From Agrococcus terreus (GTDB lineage: Bacteria > Actinomycetota > Actinomycetes > Actinomycetales > Microbacteriaceae), in the NCBI RefSeq assembly GCF_014645235.1, contig NZ_BMLM01000001.1, positions 1,426,001 to 1,490,000 on the forward strand: a stretch of DNA of 64,000 bases, written 5' to 3'. Within the stretch, counting starts at the first letter, position 1. Each line of letters begins with the position of its first letter. Under the pieces are notes generated by a model that was given only the letters and a program-made list of their open reading frames with translations, did not search any database and was not told the origin of the DNA. The position numbers were made by a program, and so were the translations under genes. Shown here in pieces: positions 11,496 to 20,111 of this stretch.

Positions 11496-11930
11496 ATGCG
11501 CCCCCGACGCCGCACCGCTTCCGCCCTCCTCGTGCTCGCGGTCGCCGGCGTCGCACTCGCCGGGTGCGCACCGACCCCGCCGCCGCCGACGCTCACCGCG
11601 CAGGAGATCGAGGCGATCGGCGCACGGGGTGCATCGACGGTCGGCGAGCTCCGCGCTGCGCTCCCGGAAGGCACCCTGGCGCTGCTCGACGCCGGCATGG
11701 CGATGGGGCTCTCGAGCCAGCGGCTGACGCTCGGCGGGCCTCCCGGGCCGGAGTTCGACGATTGGGTGGTCGTCGGCCTCTGCGGCTACCCGGAGGGCTC
11801 GCCGGCGCTCGAGGCGGCCGCGGTGCCGCCCGAGCTCGCCGAGCGGGTCGATGACGCGGGCGCGTGGGACCTCCGGTGCGCTGGCGGGCCCGAGGGCTGG
11901 CGCCCGGACGCGGACGCGGCCCGGCCCTGA
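11496..11930 (+). CDS. Predicted lipoprotein of unknown function
   Basis: This 144-residue protein starts with an Arg-rich n-region, a hydrophobic core and the lipobox LAGC, then a Pro-rich linker (APTPPPPTL). The rest contains two further cysteines (GLCGYPEG, LRCAGG) that could form a disulfide outside the cell. No family was recognised. ATG 11496 is preferred because TACGTT (11484-11489) lies exactly 6 nt upstream, the leaderless geometry seen at many genes here. In-frame ATGs at 11445 (overlapping the previous stop) and 11475 are alternatives. Confidence 0.6.
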   Translation: MRPRRRTASALLVLAVAGVALAGCAPTPPPPTLTAQEIEAIGARGASTVGELRAALPEGTLALLDAGMAMGLSSQRLTLGGPPGPEFDDWVVVGLCGYPEGSPALEAAAVPPELAERVDDAGAWDLRCAGGPEGWRPDADAARP

Positions 11931-12046
11931 TGGAGTCGGGGGCGCGAGCGGAGGGTGCGCGCGGCGACCCACCGCGCGCTCAGGCGGCTCGTGGAGGCTT
12001 GGGGGACGAGCCGGACCGTCCGGCGCCGGCACCAGGGAGGCGCACC

Positions 12047-12166
12047 ATGCGCAGATGGCTCATCACCACGATCGTCACGGCCCTCGCGGGCTTCGTCGCG
12101 AACAAGCTCGCCGACCGCAGCGACCGCGGCCGCAGCGGCGGCCGGGGCCGCGGCCGGCGCCGCTAG
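12047..12166 (+). CDS. 39-residue membrane microprotein with basic tail
   Basis: A very small gene with an unusually good ribosome site, AGGGAGG (12034-12040) 6 nt before ATG 12047. The product has one short hydrophobic segment (WLITTIVTALAGFVANKLA) followed by a tail of Arg, Gly, Asp and Ser ending GRGRRR, so it would sit in the membrane with a cytoplasmic positively charged tail. A 15-bp terminator follows directly. The function is unknown; the strong initiation signal and terminator argue that it is a real gene. Confidence 0.6.
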   Translation: MRRWLITTIVTALAGFVANKLADRSDRGRSGGRGRGRRR

Positions 12167-12185
12167 CGCGACCGGACCCGTTCGC

Positions 12186-12219
12186 GCATCGGGGACCCGC
12201 GCGAGCGGGTCCCCGATGC
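12186..12219. terminator. 15-bp perfect hairpin between microprotein and alcohol dehydrogenase
   Basis: GCATCGGGGACCCGC (12186-12200) pairs perfectly with GCGGGTCCCCGATGC (12205-12219) around GCGA. It lies between convergent genes and is likely bidirectional. Confidence 0.8.
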
Positions 12220-12239
12220 TCGACGGGGTCGAGAGGCTC

Positions 12240-13343
12240 CTACAGGCGCACGACCTGCCGGATCGCGCGGCCGTCGGCGAGCGTGTCGAGCGCCTCGTTG
12301 AGGTCCTCGAGCCCGATCTCGCTCGTCACGAGCGCCTCGACGGGCAGGCGCCCCTCGCGCCACAGCTGCTCGTAGCGCGGGATGTCGCGCGCCGGCACCG
12401 CGGAGCCGAGGTAGGAGCCGATCACCGTGCGGGCCTCCGCCGTGAGGACGAGCGGCGAGAGCGACGACTTGGCGTCCGGGTGCGGCAGCCCGACGGTGAC
12501 GGTCGTGCCGCCCGGCGCCGTGAGCGCGAGCGCGGTCTCGAAGGCCTTCGGGTGGCCGGCCGCCTCGACGACGACCGGCGCCCGCAGCCCCTGCTCGACG
12601 GCCTCGTCGGGGGTGAGCGCGAGGTCGGCGCCCAGCTCGCGAGCGGTGTCGAGCTTCGCGGGCACGGCGTCGACGCCGATGACCCGTCCGAGCCCGAGCG
12701 AGCGGGCCGCGAGCAGCGCCGCCATGCCGACGCCGCCGAGCCCCACGACGACGATGTCGTCGCCCTCGCGGGGCCGCCCGGCGTTGACGACGGCGCCGCC
12801 GCCCGTGAGCATCGCGCAGCCGAGCACGGCCGCGACCGCGGGCGGCACGTCGTCGCCCACGGGCACGACCGAGCGGCGGTCGATGACCGCGTGCGTCGCG
12901 AACGCCGAGACGCCCAGGTGGTGGTGCACCTCGGCCCCGCCCTCGTGCAGCCTCCGGCCGCCGCTCAGCAGCTCGCCCGCGCCGTTCGAGGCGGAGCCGC
13001 GCTCGCACGGCAGCCTGCCGTCGGTCGCGCACGCGGCGCACTCGCCGCAGCGAGGGAGGAAGGTCGTGACGACGCGCGTGCCCACACGCACGTCGTCGAC
13101 GCCCGGCCCGACGGCCTCCACGATCCCCGCCGCCTCGTGGCCGAGGAGCATCGGCACGGGCCGCGGCCGCGCGCCGTCGACGACCGAGAGGTCGGAGTGG
13201 CACAGGCCCGCCGCCTCGATGCGCACGAGCAGCTCGCCCGGCCCCGGCTCGTCGAGCTCGAGCTCCGCCAGGTCGAGCGGCCGCGTCTCCGCGAACGGCC
13301 GCGCCGCCCCGATCTCGCGCAGGACGGCGCCGCGGATCCGCAT
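12240..13343 (-). CDS. Zinc-dependent alcohol dehydrogenase (medium-chain family)
   Basis: The 367-residue NAD(P)-dependent oxidoreductase has catalytic-zinc ligand Cys48 in GLCHSD, the following GHEAAG (His and Glu), and four structural-zinc cysteines in PRCGECAACATDGRLPC. The Rossmann motif is VVGLGGVGMAAL. The overall pattern is that of class III-like alcohol dehydrogenases; the substrate is unknown. ATG 13343 overlaps the stop of the upstream dehydrogenase (ATGA), so the two are co-translated. With that gene and the MHS transporter it looks like part of a small catabolic set for an imported acid or alcohol. Confidence 0.88.
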   Translation of the reverse strand: MRIRGAVLREIGAARPFAETRPLDLAELELDEPGPGELLVRIEAAGLCHSDLSVVDGARPRPVPMLLGHEAAGIVEAVGPGVDDVRVGTRVVTTFLPRCGECAACATDGRLPCERGSASNGAGELLSGGRRLHEGGAEVHHHLGVSAFATHAVIDRRSVVPVGDDVPPAVAAVLGCAMLTGGGAVVNAGRPREGDDIVVVGLGGVGMAALLAARSLGLGRVIGVDAVPAKLDTARELGADLALTPDEAVEQGLRAPVVVEAAGHPKAFETALALTAPGGTTVTVGLPHPDAKSSLSPLVLTAEARTVIGSYLGSAVPARDIPRYEQLWREGRLPVEALVTSEIGLEDLNEALDTLADGRAIRQVVRL

Positions 13344-14257
13344 CAGCGGCCGTCCCAGCCCTCGACGCCGCCGTCGGGGCTCGCCTCGCGCACGACGAGC
13401 GTGCAGTCCTTGCCGCCGAGGTCCTCGTCGAGCAGCCGCTGCAGCTGGTCGCGGATCAGCGTGGCCGCGGGCACCTTCACGCCCGTCGCCTCGGCTCCCG
13501 CGACCGCGAGCGCGACGTCCTTGTGGCAGAGCATCGCCGAGAACGAGGCGTCGAAGTTCTCGTTCGCCGCCGAGCCGGGCACGATGCCCGGCACCGGGTA
13601 CCAGGTGCGCACCGCCCAGGAGTCGCCCGAGGAGACGCGGGCCACGTCGAAGAAGGCCTTAGGGTCGAGCCCCAGCTGCTTCGCCAGCTGCGAGCCCTCG
13701 CTCATCGCGAGGATCGAGATGCCGAGCATCATGTTGTTCACGAGCTTCGCCGCGATGCCGTGCGTCGCCTCGCCCACGGCGAAGACGTTCCCCGCCATCG
13801 GGGTCACGATCGCACGGGCGTCCTCGACATCGGCCTCATCGCCGCCGAGCATGAACGTGAGCGTCGCGGCGGCCGCGCCCTGGATGCCGCCGGAGACCGG
13901 CGCGTCGACGAAGCGGAAGCCCCGGGAGCCGGCCTGCCCGTGGCTCCAGGCCGACGTCTCGACGTCGACGGTCGAGGTGTCGAGGATGAGCGTGCCCGGC
14001 GCGGCGTGCTCGAGCACGCCGCCGGCGCCGGCGAGCACCTCGCGCACGTGGTCGCCCTTCGGGAGCGAGAGGATGACGACCTCCGCGCCCTCCACGGCCT
14101 CGGTGACCGAGCCGACCGGCACGACCCCGTGCTCGGCGGCGCGCTCGCGGAGCGCCTCCACCACGTCGTACCCGCGCACCTCGTGGCCTGCGGAGACGAG
14201 GTGGGCGGACATCCGGCTTCCCATGTTGCCGAGCCCGATCCAGGCGATTGACGTCAT
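13343..14257 (-). CDS. 3-hydroxyisobutyrate dehydrogenase-family oxidoreductase
   Basis: The 304-residue NAD(P)-dependent beta-hydroxyacid dehydrogenase begins with the Rossmann motif IGLGNMGSRMSAHL, has the substrate loop DAPVSGGIQGAAA and the catalytic-lysine segment AAKLVNNMMLG. Members act on 3-hydroxyisobutyrate, tartronate semialdehyde or related short hydroxyacids; sequence alone does not choose. Start ATG 14257 follows GAAGGGA on the minus strand; ten more open codons upstream have no support. It overlaps the alcohol dehydrogenase by 4 nt, and a terminator separates it from the transporter upstream. Confidence 0.85.
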   Translation of the reverse strand: MTSIAWIGLGNMGSRMSAHLVSAGHEVRGYDVVEALRERAAEHGVVPVGSVTEAVEGAEVVILSLPKGDHVREVLAGAGGVLEHAAPGTLILDTSTVDVETSAWSHGQAGSRGFRFVDAPVSGGIQGAAAATLTFMLGGDEADVEDARAIVTPMAGNVFAVGEATHGIAAKLVNNMMLGISILAMSEGSQLAKQLGLDPKAFFDVARVSSGDSWAVRTWYPVPGIVPGSAANENFDASFSAMLCHKDVALAVAGAEATGVKVPAATLIRDQLQRLLDEDLGGKDCTLVVREASPDGGVEGWDGR

Positions 14258-14306
14258 CGTCGATTCCCTTCGTTGGTGTGGTGCCACGCTATCCGTGCCG
14301 ACGGGA

Positions 14307-14336
14307 GCGGGCGGCGAGGTCGCCCTCGCCGCCCGC
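14307..14336 (-). terminator. Terminator after the MHS transporter gene
   Basis: GCGGGCGGCGAGG (14307-14319) pairs perfectly with CCTCGCCGCCCGC (14324-14336) around TCGC. It lies between the transporter stop and the dehydrogenase start. Confidence 0.7.
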
Positions 14337-14371
14337 CCTCGATCAGCGGTGCCGATCGACCCGCGTGGGGG

Positions 14372-15739
14372 TCAGACCGTGCCCTTCTCGGCGAGCAGCC
14401 GCTCGCGGTCGGCGTCGTCGACGTCGTGGAGCGAGATGCCCTTCGACTCCTTGAGCGCCAGCACAGCGATGAGCGTGATGACGCAGCAGGCGACGAGGTA
14501 GAGCGCGACCGGGATCGAGCTCTCGAACTCGCCGAGCAGCGCCGTCGCGATGATCGGCGCGAGCGAGCCCGCCACGATCGACGTGACCTGGTAGCCGAGC
14601 GAGACGCCCGAGTAGCGCATGCGCGTCGGGAAGAGCTCGGCCATGATCGCCGGTTGTCCGGCGTACATGAACGCGTGGAACAGCAGGCCGATGATGATCG
14701 CGGCGAGGATGACGATGTCGTTGCCCGACTCGAACATCGGGAAGGCGAAGAAGCCCCACGTCGCGCCGAGCAGCACGCCCACCAGGTAGATCGGCTTGCG
14801 GCCGAGCGTGTCGGTGAAGCGGCCGACGATCGGCACGAAGATGAAGTGCGCCACGTGGGCGATCGCCATCAGGCCGAGGATGCGCGCGACGTCGTACTCG
14901 AGGTACGTCCGCAGGTAGACGATCGAGAACGTGACCACCAGGTAGTAGAGGACGTTCTCGGCGAAGCGCAGGCCCATGGCCGTCAGGACGCCCTTGGGGT
15001 AGCGCTTCAGCACCTCCAGCACGCCGTACGACTGCGCCTTCGACTCCGCGACCTCCTCGCGGACCGACTGGAAGATCGGCGCGTCCTCGACGCGGGTGCG
15101 GATGTAGTAGCCGACGCCGACGATCACGACGGAGAGCCAGAACGCGATGCGCCAGCCCCAGCCGAGGAAGTCCTCGTCCGACAGCGTCCACTGCAGCACG
15201 AGCAGCACGACCGTCGCGAGCAGGTTGCCGGCGGGGACCGCCGCCTGCGGGAACGACGACCAGAAGCCGCGCTCCTTGTTGGGGGAGTGCTCGGCCACGA
15301 GCAGCACGCCGCCGCCCCACTCGCCGCCGACGGCGAAGCCCTGGGCGAAGCGGAGGAGCACGAGGAGCGCGGGAGCCCAGTAGCCGATCTGGTCGAACGT
15401 CGGGAGGCAGCCCATGAGGAAGGTTGCGACGCCGACGAGGATGATCGCGAACTGGAGCAGCTTCTTGCGGCCGAACTTGTCGCCGAAGTGGCCGAAGACG
15501 ATGCCGCCGAGCGGGCGCGCGACGAAGCCGACCGCGTAGGTCAGGAACGCGGCGATGATGGGCGCGTACGGGTCGTCCGACGGCGGGAACATGATGACGT
15601 TGAAGACGATCGTCGCCGCCGTCGCGTACAGGAAGAACTCGTACCACTCGACGACGGTGCCCGCCATCGCTGCGGTGACGACACGGCCGAGGCCCTTGCG
15701 CGAGTTGTCGCGCCTCGTGTCGTGCGCTGGTGCTGTCAT
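14372..15739 (-). CDS. MHS-family MFS transporter (metabolite:H+ symporter)
   Basis: The 455-residue inner-membrane permease has 12 predicted spans. The N-terminal TMS1 (MAGTVVEWYEFFLYATAA), the loop FGHFGDKFGRKK and PLGGIVFGH are hallmarks of the MHS subfamily (proline/betaine, alpha-ketoglutarate, shikimate transporters). The substrate cannot be assigned; the downstream hydroxyacid and alcohol dehydrogenases suggest a small organic acid. ATG 15739 is preceded by AAGGAGGT, one of the strongest ribosome sites in the window. The leader contains a small GGGCA/TGCCC hairpin (about 15762-15775). Confidence 0.88.
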   Translation of the reverse strand: MTAPAHDTRRDNSRKGLGRVVTAAMAGTVVEWYEFFLYATAATIVFNVIMFPPSDDPYAPIIAAFLTYAVGFVARPLGGIVFGHFGDKFGRKKLLQFAIILVGVATFLMGCLPTFDQIGYWAPALLVLLRFAQGFAVGGEWGGGVLLVAEHSPNKERGFWSSFPQAAVPAGNLLATVVLLVLQWTLSDEDFLGWGWRIAFWLSVVIVGVGYYIRTRVEDAPIFQSVREEVAESKAQSYGVLEVLKRYPKGVLTAMGLRFAENVLYYLVVTFSIVYLRTYLEYDVARILGLMAIAHVAHFIFVPIVGRFTDTLGRKPIYLVGVLLGATWGFFAFPMFESGNDIVILAAIIIGLLFHAFMYAGQPAIMAELFPTRMRYSGVSLGYQVTSIVAGSLAPIIATALLGEFESSIPVALYLVACCVITLIAVLALKESKGISLHDVDDADRERLLAEKGTV

Positions 15740-15841
15740 GCCTACCTCCTTGTAGGTGCACGGGCATCGTTGCCCGGGACTGTGCGCGCCGACCATAACA
15801 TGACGGCTGGTTCAGGTGCGCATCCCGCACCCGCGACACGC

Positions 15842-15876
15842 AGCAGGGGCGGCAGCCGTCCGGCCCCGCCCCTGCT
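15842..15876 (-). terminator. Terminator after sepH
   Basis: AGCAGGGGCGG (15842-15852) pairs perfectly with CCGCCCCTGCT (15866-15876), 16 bp past the sepH stop on the minus strand. Confidence 0.65.
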
Positions 15877-15891
15877 CGCGTCGTCGTCCTG

Positions 15892-17130
15892 TCAGCGGTC
15901 GTCGTCGGCGCGCGAGCCGAAGACGATCTCGTCCCAGCTCGGCATCGCGGCGCGCGAGCCGCGCTTGCGGGCACCGACCGGGCCGGTGGCGCCGGCGCGC
16001 TGGGCGCGCTCCTCCTGCACGGGCTGCGGCTCGGGCTCGCGCTGCGGCTCGTCCTCGGCGGTGCGCAGCGCCGCCTCGCGCTCGCTGCGGCGGCGGCGGA
16101 GCGCGTCGAGCAGCTCGGCGGTGTGGTTCGGCTGGGCGGAGCCGGCGGAGCGGTTGATCGCGGCGGCCTGCACGCCCTCGGGCTGCGTGCCGACCTCGCC
16201 GGTGCGGCGGCGCAGCCAGGGGTTGTCGGCCCGGGTGGCCTCGGGCGCGGCAGGGGAGGCGGCGGACGCCGCGACGGCGTCCTCGAGGCCGACGCCGGGC
16301 TCGACCGGCGCGGGCGCCGACCGGGCGGTGCCGCGCTCGATGCGGAAGGCGTCGGAGTCGAAGCGCCCGGTGTCGGTGCGCGCGGCGTCCACGCGCCCCG
16401 ACGGGCCAGCGGTCGCGACGGGGCCGGTCTCGCGCACCTCGCGGGCGCGCTGCGCGATCGGGGGAGCGTCGGTCTCGGGCGCGGGTGCGCTCGTCCGGGC
16501 AGCGGGCACGGGCGCCGGGTCGGCGGGCCGGGACTGGCGGTCGATGGCGCGCAGGCGCGGCACGAGCACGCTCGAGGCGTCGCCGGCCTGGCTCAGCGAG
16601 GTCGCCTCCTTGCCGCGGGCGACGAGCGACGCCTTCTTCGGCTCGTAGGCCCAGGTCGCCTCGTGCTGGATCGCCTCGGTCGTGAAGCGCAGGCGCACGG
16701 TCCAGGCGCCGCCCTCGGCGTCCTTCCACGCGGCCCAGCTGCGGTCGCTCGCGCGCAGATCGTCGAGGCGCTCCTCGAGCGCGGCGCCGAAGGTGGTCTC
16801 GCCGGCGAGCGGGTCGATGTCGCCCGAGGCGACGGGGATCGAGAGCGCGGACTCGAGCATGTGGGCGCGCTCGGCGAGCACGGGGCCCTCGAAGCGCTGC
16901 ACGTACGCGAGCTCCTCGCCCGTCGATGCGGCGACCTCCTGGGCGGACATGCCGCCGCGGATGAGCGCCTGCACGTCGCGCGGGCTCGTCTTGCGCTCTC
17001 GGGCGGGGATCGCGCTCGGGCGCGTCCTCCGCTCGGGCAGGGCCTCGACGGGCACGCTGAAGCGCTCGCCGCTCTCGGACTCGAGGATGAGCACCTCGTC
17101 CTCCACGCCGACGACGGTCAGCTGCTGCAT
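15892..17130 (-). CDS. sepH: Septation protein SepH
   Basis: This 412-residue cytoplasmic protein (DUF3071) promotes FtsZ assembly in actinobacteria. The N-terminal ~170 residues form the conserved domain, starting QQLTVVGVEDEVLILES and including a helix-turn-helix-like segment (RDVQALIRGGMSAQEVA). A long disordered Pro/Ala/Glu-rich linker follows, and the protein ends in the conserved SWDEIVFGSR motif. Start ATG 17130 has AAGGAG 8 nt upstream; the 14 extra open codons before it are not conserved-looking. It is divergent from the DUF4193 gene, the usual actinobacterial arrangement. Confidence 0.92.
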   Translation of the reverse strand: MQQLTVVGVEDEVLILESESGERFSVPVEALPERRTRPSAIPARERKTSPRDVQALIRGGMSAQEVAASTGEELAYVQRFEGPVLAERAHMLESALSIPVASGDIDPLAGETTFGAALEERLDDLRASDRSWAAWKDAEGGAWTVRLRFTTEAIQHEATWAYEPKKASLVARGKEATSLSQAGDASSVLVPRLRAIDRQSRPADPAPVPAARTSAPAPETDAPPIAQRAREVRETGPVATAGPSGRVDAARTDTGRFDSDAFRIERGTARSAPAPVEPGVGLEDAVAASAASPAAPEATRADNPWLRRRTGEVGTQPEGVQAAAINRSAGSAQPNHTAELLDALRRRRSEREAALRTAEDEPQREPEPQPVQEERAQRAGATGPVGARKRGSRAAMPSWDEIVFGSRADDDR

Positions 17131-17309
17131 GATCCGCGCTCCTTCCTGCTGGTTCCGAACGCGCGTCAGCATCCCACGGCGCCGGCACCCGGCTCGGGAA
17201 TGGCGCGGGCGCGCCGCGCGTTCCGTCGGATGCAGGCGCAGGCAGGCTCCGGACCGGCCCCGGCTGCACCCTCAGGACGGCGCCGCGACGCGCCGCTCGG
17301 ATATCAGAT

Positions 17310-17338
17310 TTGCCTCTGGCGTCCGGGTGGTGCAGACT
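17310..17338 (+). promoter_or_regulatory. Candidate promoter for the DUF4193 gene
   Basis: TTGCCT at 17310-17315 and CAGACT at 17333-17338 are 17 bp apart, about 43 nt before the start codon. The local sequence (GATATCAGATTTG) is unusually AT-rich for this window. Confidence 0.45.
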
Positions 17339-17380
17339 GTGCGCCGACGCACGCTGGAACCCCATCCCAAGGACTGCCGA

Positions 17381-17668
17381 ATGGCCACCGACTACGACGC
17401 CCCGCGCAAGACCGACGACGACTCGAACGAGTCCATCGAGGCCCTCAAGGAGCGCGTCCCCGCGAAGAGCGTCGCGACCGACGACGACGCCGACAACCCG
17501 GGCAGCTTCGACCTGTCCGCCGCCGACCTCGCCGACGTCGAGCTCGACGTCGTCGTGCTGCCGCCGCAGGAGGACGAGTTCACCTGCGTGAGCTGCTTCC
17601 TCGTGAAGCACCGCCTCCAGTTCGACCACGAGTCGAAGCTCGGCCCGATCTGCCGCGAGTGCTCCTGA
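17381..17668 (+). CDS. DUF4193 protein (small zinc-ribbon-like)
   Basis: This 95-residue acidic protein is conserved across actinobacteria beside sepH and dut. It has an Asp-rich N-terminal half and the two C-terminal CxxC pairs FTCVSCF and PICRECS, which can bind zinc. Its function is unknown. ATG 17381 has AAGGA (17369-17373) 7 nt upstream. A 16-bp terminator follows immediately, so it is monocistronic. Confidence 0.88.
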   Translation: MATDYDAPRKTDDDSNESIEALKERVPAKSVATDDDADNPGSFDLSAADLADVELDVVVLPPQEDEFTCVSCFLVKHRLQFDHESKLGPICRECS

Positions 17669-17681
17669 CGGACCACCGCTG

Positions 17682-17716
17682 ACGAGCGCCCGCACCGGTT
17701 CGGTGCGGGCGCTCGT
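17682..17716. terminator. 16-bp terminator after DUF4193
   Basis: ACGAGCGCCCGCACCG (17682-17697) pairs perfectly with CGGTGCGGGCGCTCGT (17701-17716) around GTT, between convergent genes. Confidence 0.8.
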
Positions 17717-17756
17717 GCGTGCGGGGCCGGTCGACGCGCCGAGCCCGGATGAGCCG

Positions 17757-18206
17757 TCAGCCGCGCGCGGCCTCGATCGCCGCCGCGAGCGCGTGCGGGC
17801 GCCGTGAGCTGACCACCCACGACGACGTCGGATCCGCCGGGTCCTCCACGGGCACGCGCACGAGCGATCGCGTCCACGCGACCGTCACGTGGTGCGCCCG
17901 CGCATCCCACCCGGTCCGCATCGCTTCGCGCGCCGCGTCGCCCTCGAGCGCCTCGGGCTCGCCCAGGTGCTCCACGCCGATCCGTGCCCGACCGGCGCGC
18001 AGCTCGCCGCCGTCGACCGCGATCACCGGCGCCGAGACCCAGAGCGCGGCGAGCGCCGCCGCGTAGACGACCACGGCCACGACCGCGCCCCACTCGAGGC
18101 TGATCGGCAGGAACACGGCGAGCACGGCGGGCACGATGAGCAGCAGGGCGAGAGGCAGCCACCACGACGGCGCGAGCCGCTCGCGGTAGGGGGCGGGGGA
18201 GTCCAT
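17757..18206 (-). CDS. DUF3093 membrane protein
   Basis: The 149-residue protein has two adjacent transmembrane helices near the N-terminus ([18 protein letters not shown], then [16 protein letters not shown]) and a cytoplasmic C-terminal domain with conserved-looking [18 protein letters not shown] and SSRRP segments. The family is conserved next to dut in actinobacteria; its function is unknown. ATG 18206 has GGGAG 8-12 nt upstream. It is divergent from dut across 71 bp. Confidence 0.85.
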   Translation of the reverse strand: MDSPAPYRERLAPSWWLPLALLLIVPAVLAVFLPISLEWGAVVAVVVYAAALAALWVSAPVIAVDGGELRAGRARIGVEHLGEPEALEGDAAREAMRTGWDARAHHVTVAWTRSLVRVPVEDPADPTSSWVVSSRRPHALAAAIEAARG

Positions 18207-18277
18207 GCCTCCATTCTCCCGTGCTCCGCGCGGTCGCGGTTCCGACTCCCGGCCGCGCTCGGCTAGCCTCGGATGCG

Positions 18278-18730
18278 ATGGAGCAGGTCGACGTCCTCAT
18301 CACCGGATCGCCGGTGCCCGCCTACGCGCACCCCGGCGACGCCGGTGCGGATCTGCACGCCGCCGAGGCGGTGACGCTCGAGCCCGGCCGCCGCGCGCTG
18401 GTGGGCACGGGCGTGGCGATCGCGCTGCCGGACGGCTACGCCGCGTTCGTGCACCCGCGCAGCGGCCTCGCCGCGAAGCACGGCATCACGATCGTGAACG
18501 CGCCCGGCACGGTCGACGCCGGGTACCGGGGCGAGATCAAGGTCAACCTGCTGAACACCGGCGACGAGCCGCACCGCATCGAGGCGGGCGACCGCATCGC
18601 CCAGATCGTGGTGCAGCGCGTCGAGCGCGTCCGCTTCATCGAGGTGGAGCGCCTGCCGGGATCGGATCGCGGTGAGGGCGGGCACGGATCGACCGGCCTG
18701 CGCGCCGCCGTCGAGGGGAGCGGACGATGA
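18278..18730 (+). CDS. dut: Deoxyuridine 5'-triphosphate nucleotidohydrolase
   Basis: The 150-residue trimeric dUTPase hydrolyses dUTP to dUMP and pyrophosphate, keeping uracil out of DNA and feeding dTMP synthesis. All five motifs are present: [42 protein letters not shown] and the Gly-rich C-terminal lid [12 protein letters not shown] 18278 lies 8 nt after TAGCCT (18264-18269) and lacks a Shine-Dalgarno, suggesting a leaderless or near-leaderless transcript. The gene overlaps DUF3710 by 4 nt (ATGA) and heads a three-gene operon. Confidence 0.96.
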   Translation: MEQVDVLITGSPVPAYAHPGDAGADLHAAEAVTLEPGRRALVGTGVAIALPDGYAAFVHPRSGLAAKHGITIVNAPGTVDAGYRGEIKVNLLNTGDEPHRIEAGDRIAQIVVQRVERVRFIEVERLPGSDRGEGGHGSTGLRAAVEGSGR

Positions 18731-19323
18731 CCGACACGACGAACGACGAGGGCTTCGAGCCCGAGGAGGAGCTCGTCGAGAAGAGCGCCCCCGCCGACCG
18801 CGGCGAGGCCGGACCGCTCGACGAGACCGAGGCGCCCGTGCGGCCCTACGTCGACCTCGGAGGACTCCGGATCGTGCCGCGCCCCGGCATGCAGATGCGC
18901 CTCGAGGTCGAGGAGAAGACGAAGCGGATCGTGGCCGTCACCCTCGAGCACGAGGGCTCGACCGTGCAGCTCCAGCCCTTCGCGGCGCCGCGCAGCGAGG
19001 GCATCTGGGCGCCCGTGCGCGAGGTGCTGCGCGCGCAGCTCGAGCGCCAGGGCGCGACGGTCGACGAGGCGGATGGCGCACTCGGACCCGAGCTCCGCGC
19101 CCGGCTGCAGTCCGGCCCCGACGGCGCCCCGCGCGCCGTGCGCATCGTCGGCGTCGACGGCCCGCGCTGGATGCTGCAGGGCCTCATCGGCGGCCAGGCG
19201 GCCGTCGACGACGAGCGCGCCGCGCTCGCCGTCGAGCTGTTCCGCTCGACGGTCGTGTGCCGCGGCGACCAGCCGATGCCGCCGCGCGAGCTCATCCCGC
19301 TCAGCGCGCCGAAGCCCGTCTGA
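18727..19323 (+). CDS. DUF3710 protein
   Basis: The 198-residue soluble protein belongs to a family conserved downstream of dut in actinobacteria. The first ~40 residues are acidic and disordered; the rest is a compact alpha/beta domain with [18 protein letters not shown]-like start and ending [14 protein letters not shown]. Its function is unknown. Its start overlaps dut (ATGA) and its stop overlaps the next start (TGATG), so it is translated as the middle gene of the operon. Confidence 0.88.
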   Translation: MTDTTNDEGFEPEEELVEKSAPADRGEAGPLDETEAPVRPYVDLGGLRIVPRPGMQMRLEVEEKTKRIVAVTLEHEGSTVQLQPFAAPRSEGIWAPVREVLRAQLERQGATVDEADGALGPELRARLQSGPDGAPRAVRIVGVDGPRWMLQGLIGGQAAVDDERAALAVELFRSTVVCRGDQPMPPRELIPLSAPKPV

Positions 19324-20111
19324 TGGCGGAGCGCGACGAGCGCGAGCCGCAGCCCACGGCCGGGCCGGCCGACGGCTCCGCCGACGAGCCGGGCTTCGCC
19401 GATCAGGTCGGCGCGGCAATCCGCGGTTCGCGCCTCGGCCACCTCGACCCGCAGGCCGCGCCCTCCGCGGGCGCGCTGCTCGGCGCGATGGGCGGCTTCC
19501 GCGGCCTCGTCGAGTCGCTCCTGCCGGGCATCCTCTTCCTCGTCCTCTACACGACGACGCGCGACGTGCTCGTCTCGGTGCTCGTGCCGTTCGTCGTCTC
19601 GGTGGGCTTCGTGGCCTGGCGCGTGCTGCAGAAGGGCCAGCCGGCGCTCGCGTTCGCGGGCCTCATCGGCGTCGGCATCTCGGCGGCGGTCGCGCTCATC
19701 ACGGGGGACGCGCAGGACAACTTCCTCTGGGGCTTCACGGTCAACACGATCGTGATCCTCGTGCTGCTGGGCACGATGCTCGCCCGCCGGCCGCTCATCG
19801 GCATCATCGTCGGCGCGCTCACGGGCACCCCCTACGCCTGGCGTACGCAGCGCGCGAAGCGGACCGTCGCGTGGCGGGCCACGATCATGTGGCTCGTCGT
19901 CGTGTCGGCGCGCCTCGCCGTGCAGGTGCCGCTGTTCCTCGCCGCCGAGGCCGGCACCCCGGGCTCGATCGAGGCGCTCGCCGCCGCGAAGCTGCTCATG
20001 GGCGTCCCGCTGTACCTCGCGGCGATGTGGGTGACGTGGCTCATGGTGCGCACGGTGCTCGACACGCCCGCCGCACCCGAGACGGCCGCGGGCGACGCCG
20101 AGGCGCGCTAA
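19323..20111 (+). CDS. DUF3159 multi-pass membrane protein
   Basis: The 262-residue protein has an Asp/Glu/Pro-rich N-terminal tail and about six transmembrane helices, starting with LLPGILFLVLYTTTRDVLVSV. TGTPYAWRTQRAKRTVAWRATI is a basic cytoplasmic loop. Its function is unknown; it always accompanies DUF3710 in actinobacteria. ATG 19323 overlaps the preceding stop by one base. Its stop codon touches the palindrome that precedes acnA. Confidence 0.87.
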   Translation: MAERDEREPQPTAGPADGSADEPGFADQVGAAIRGSRLGHLDPQAAPSAGALLGAMGGFRGLVESLLPGILFLVLYTTTRDVLVSVLVPFVVSVGFVAWRVLQKGQPALAFAGLIGVGISAAVALITGDAQDNFLWGFTVNTIVILVLLGTMLARRPLIGIIVGALTGTPYAWRTQRAKRTVAWRATIMWLVVVSARLAVQVPLFLAAEAGTPGSIEALAAAKLLMGVPLYLAAMWVTWLMVRTVLDTPAAPETAAGDAEAR

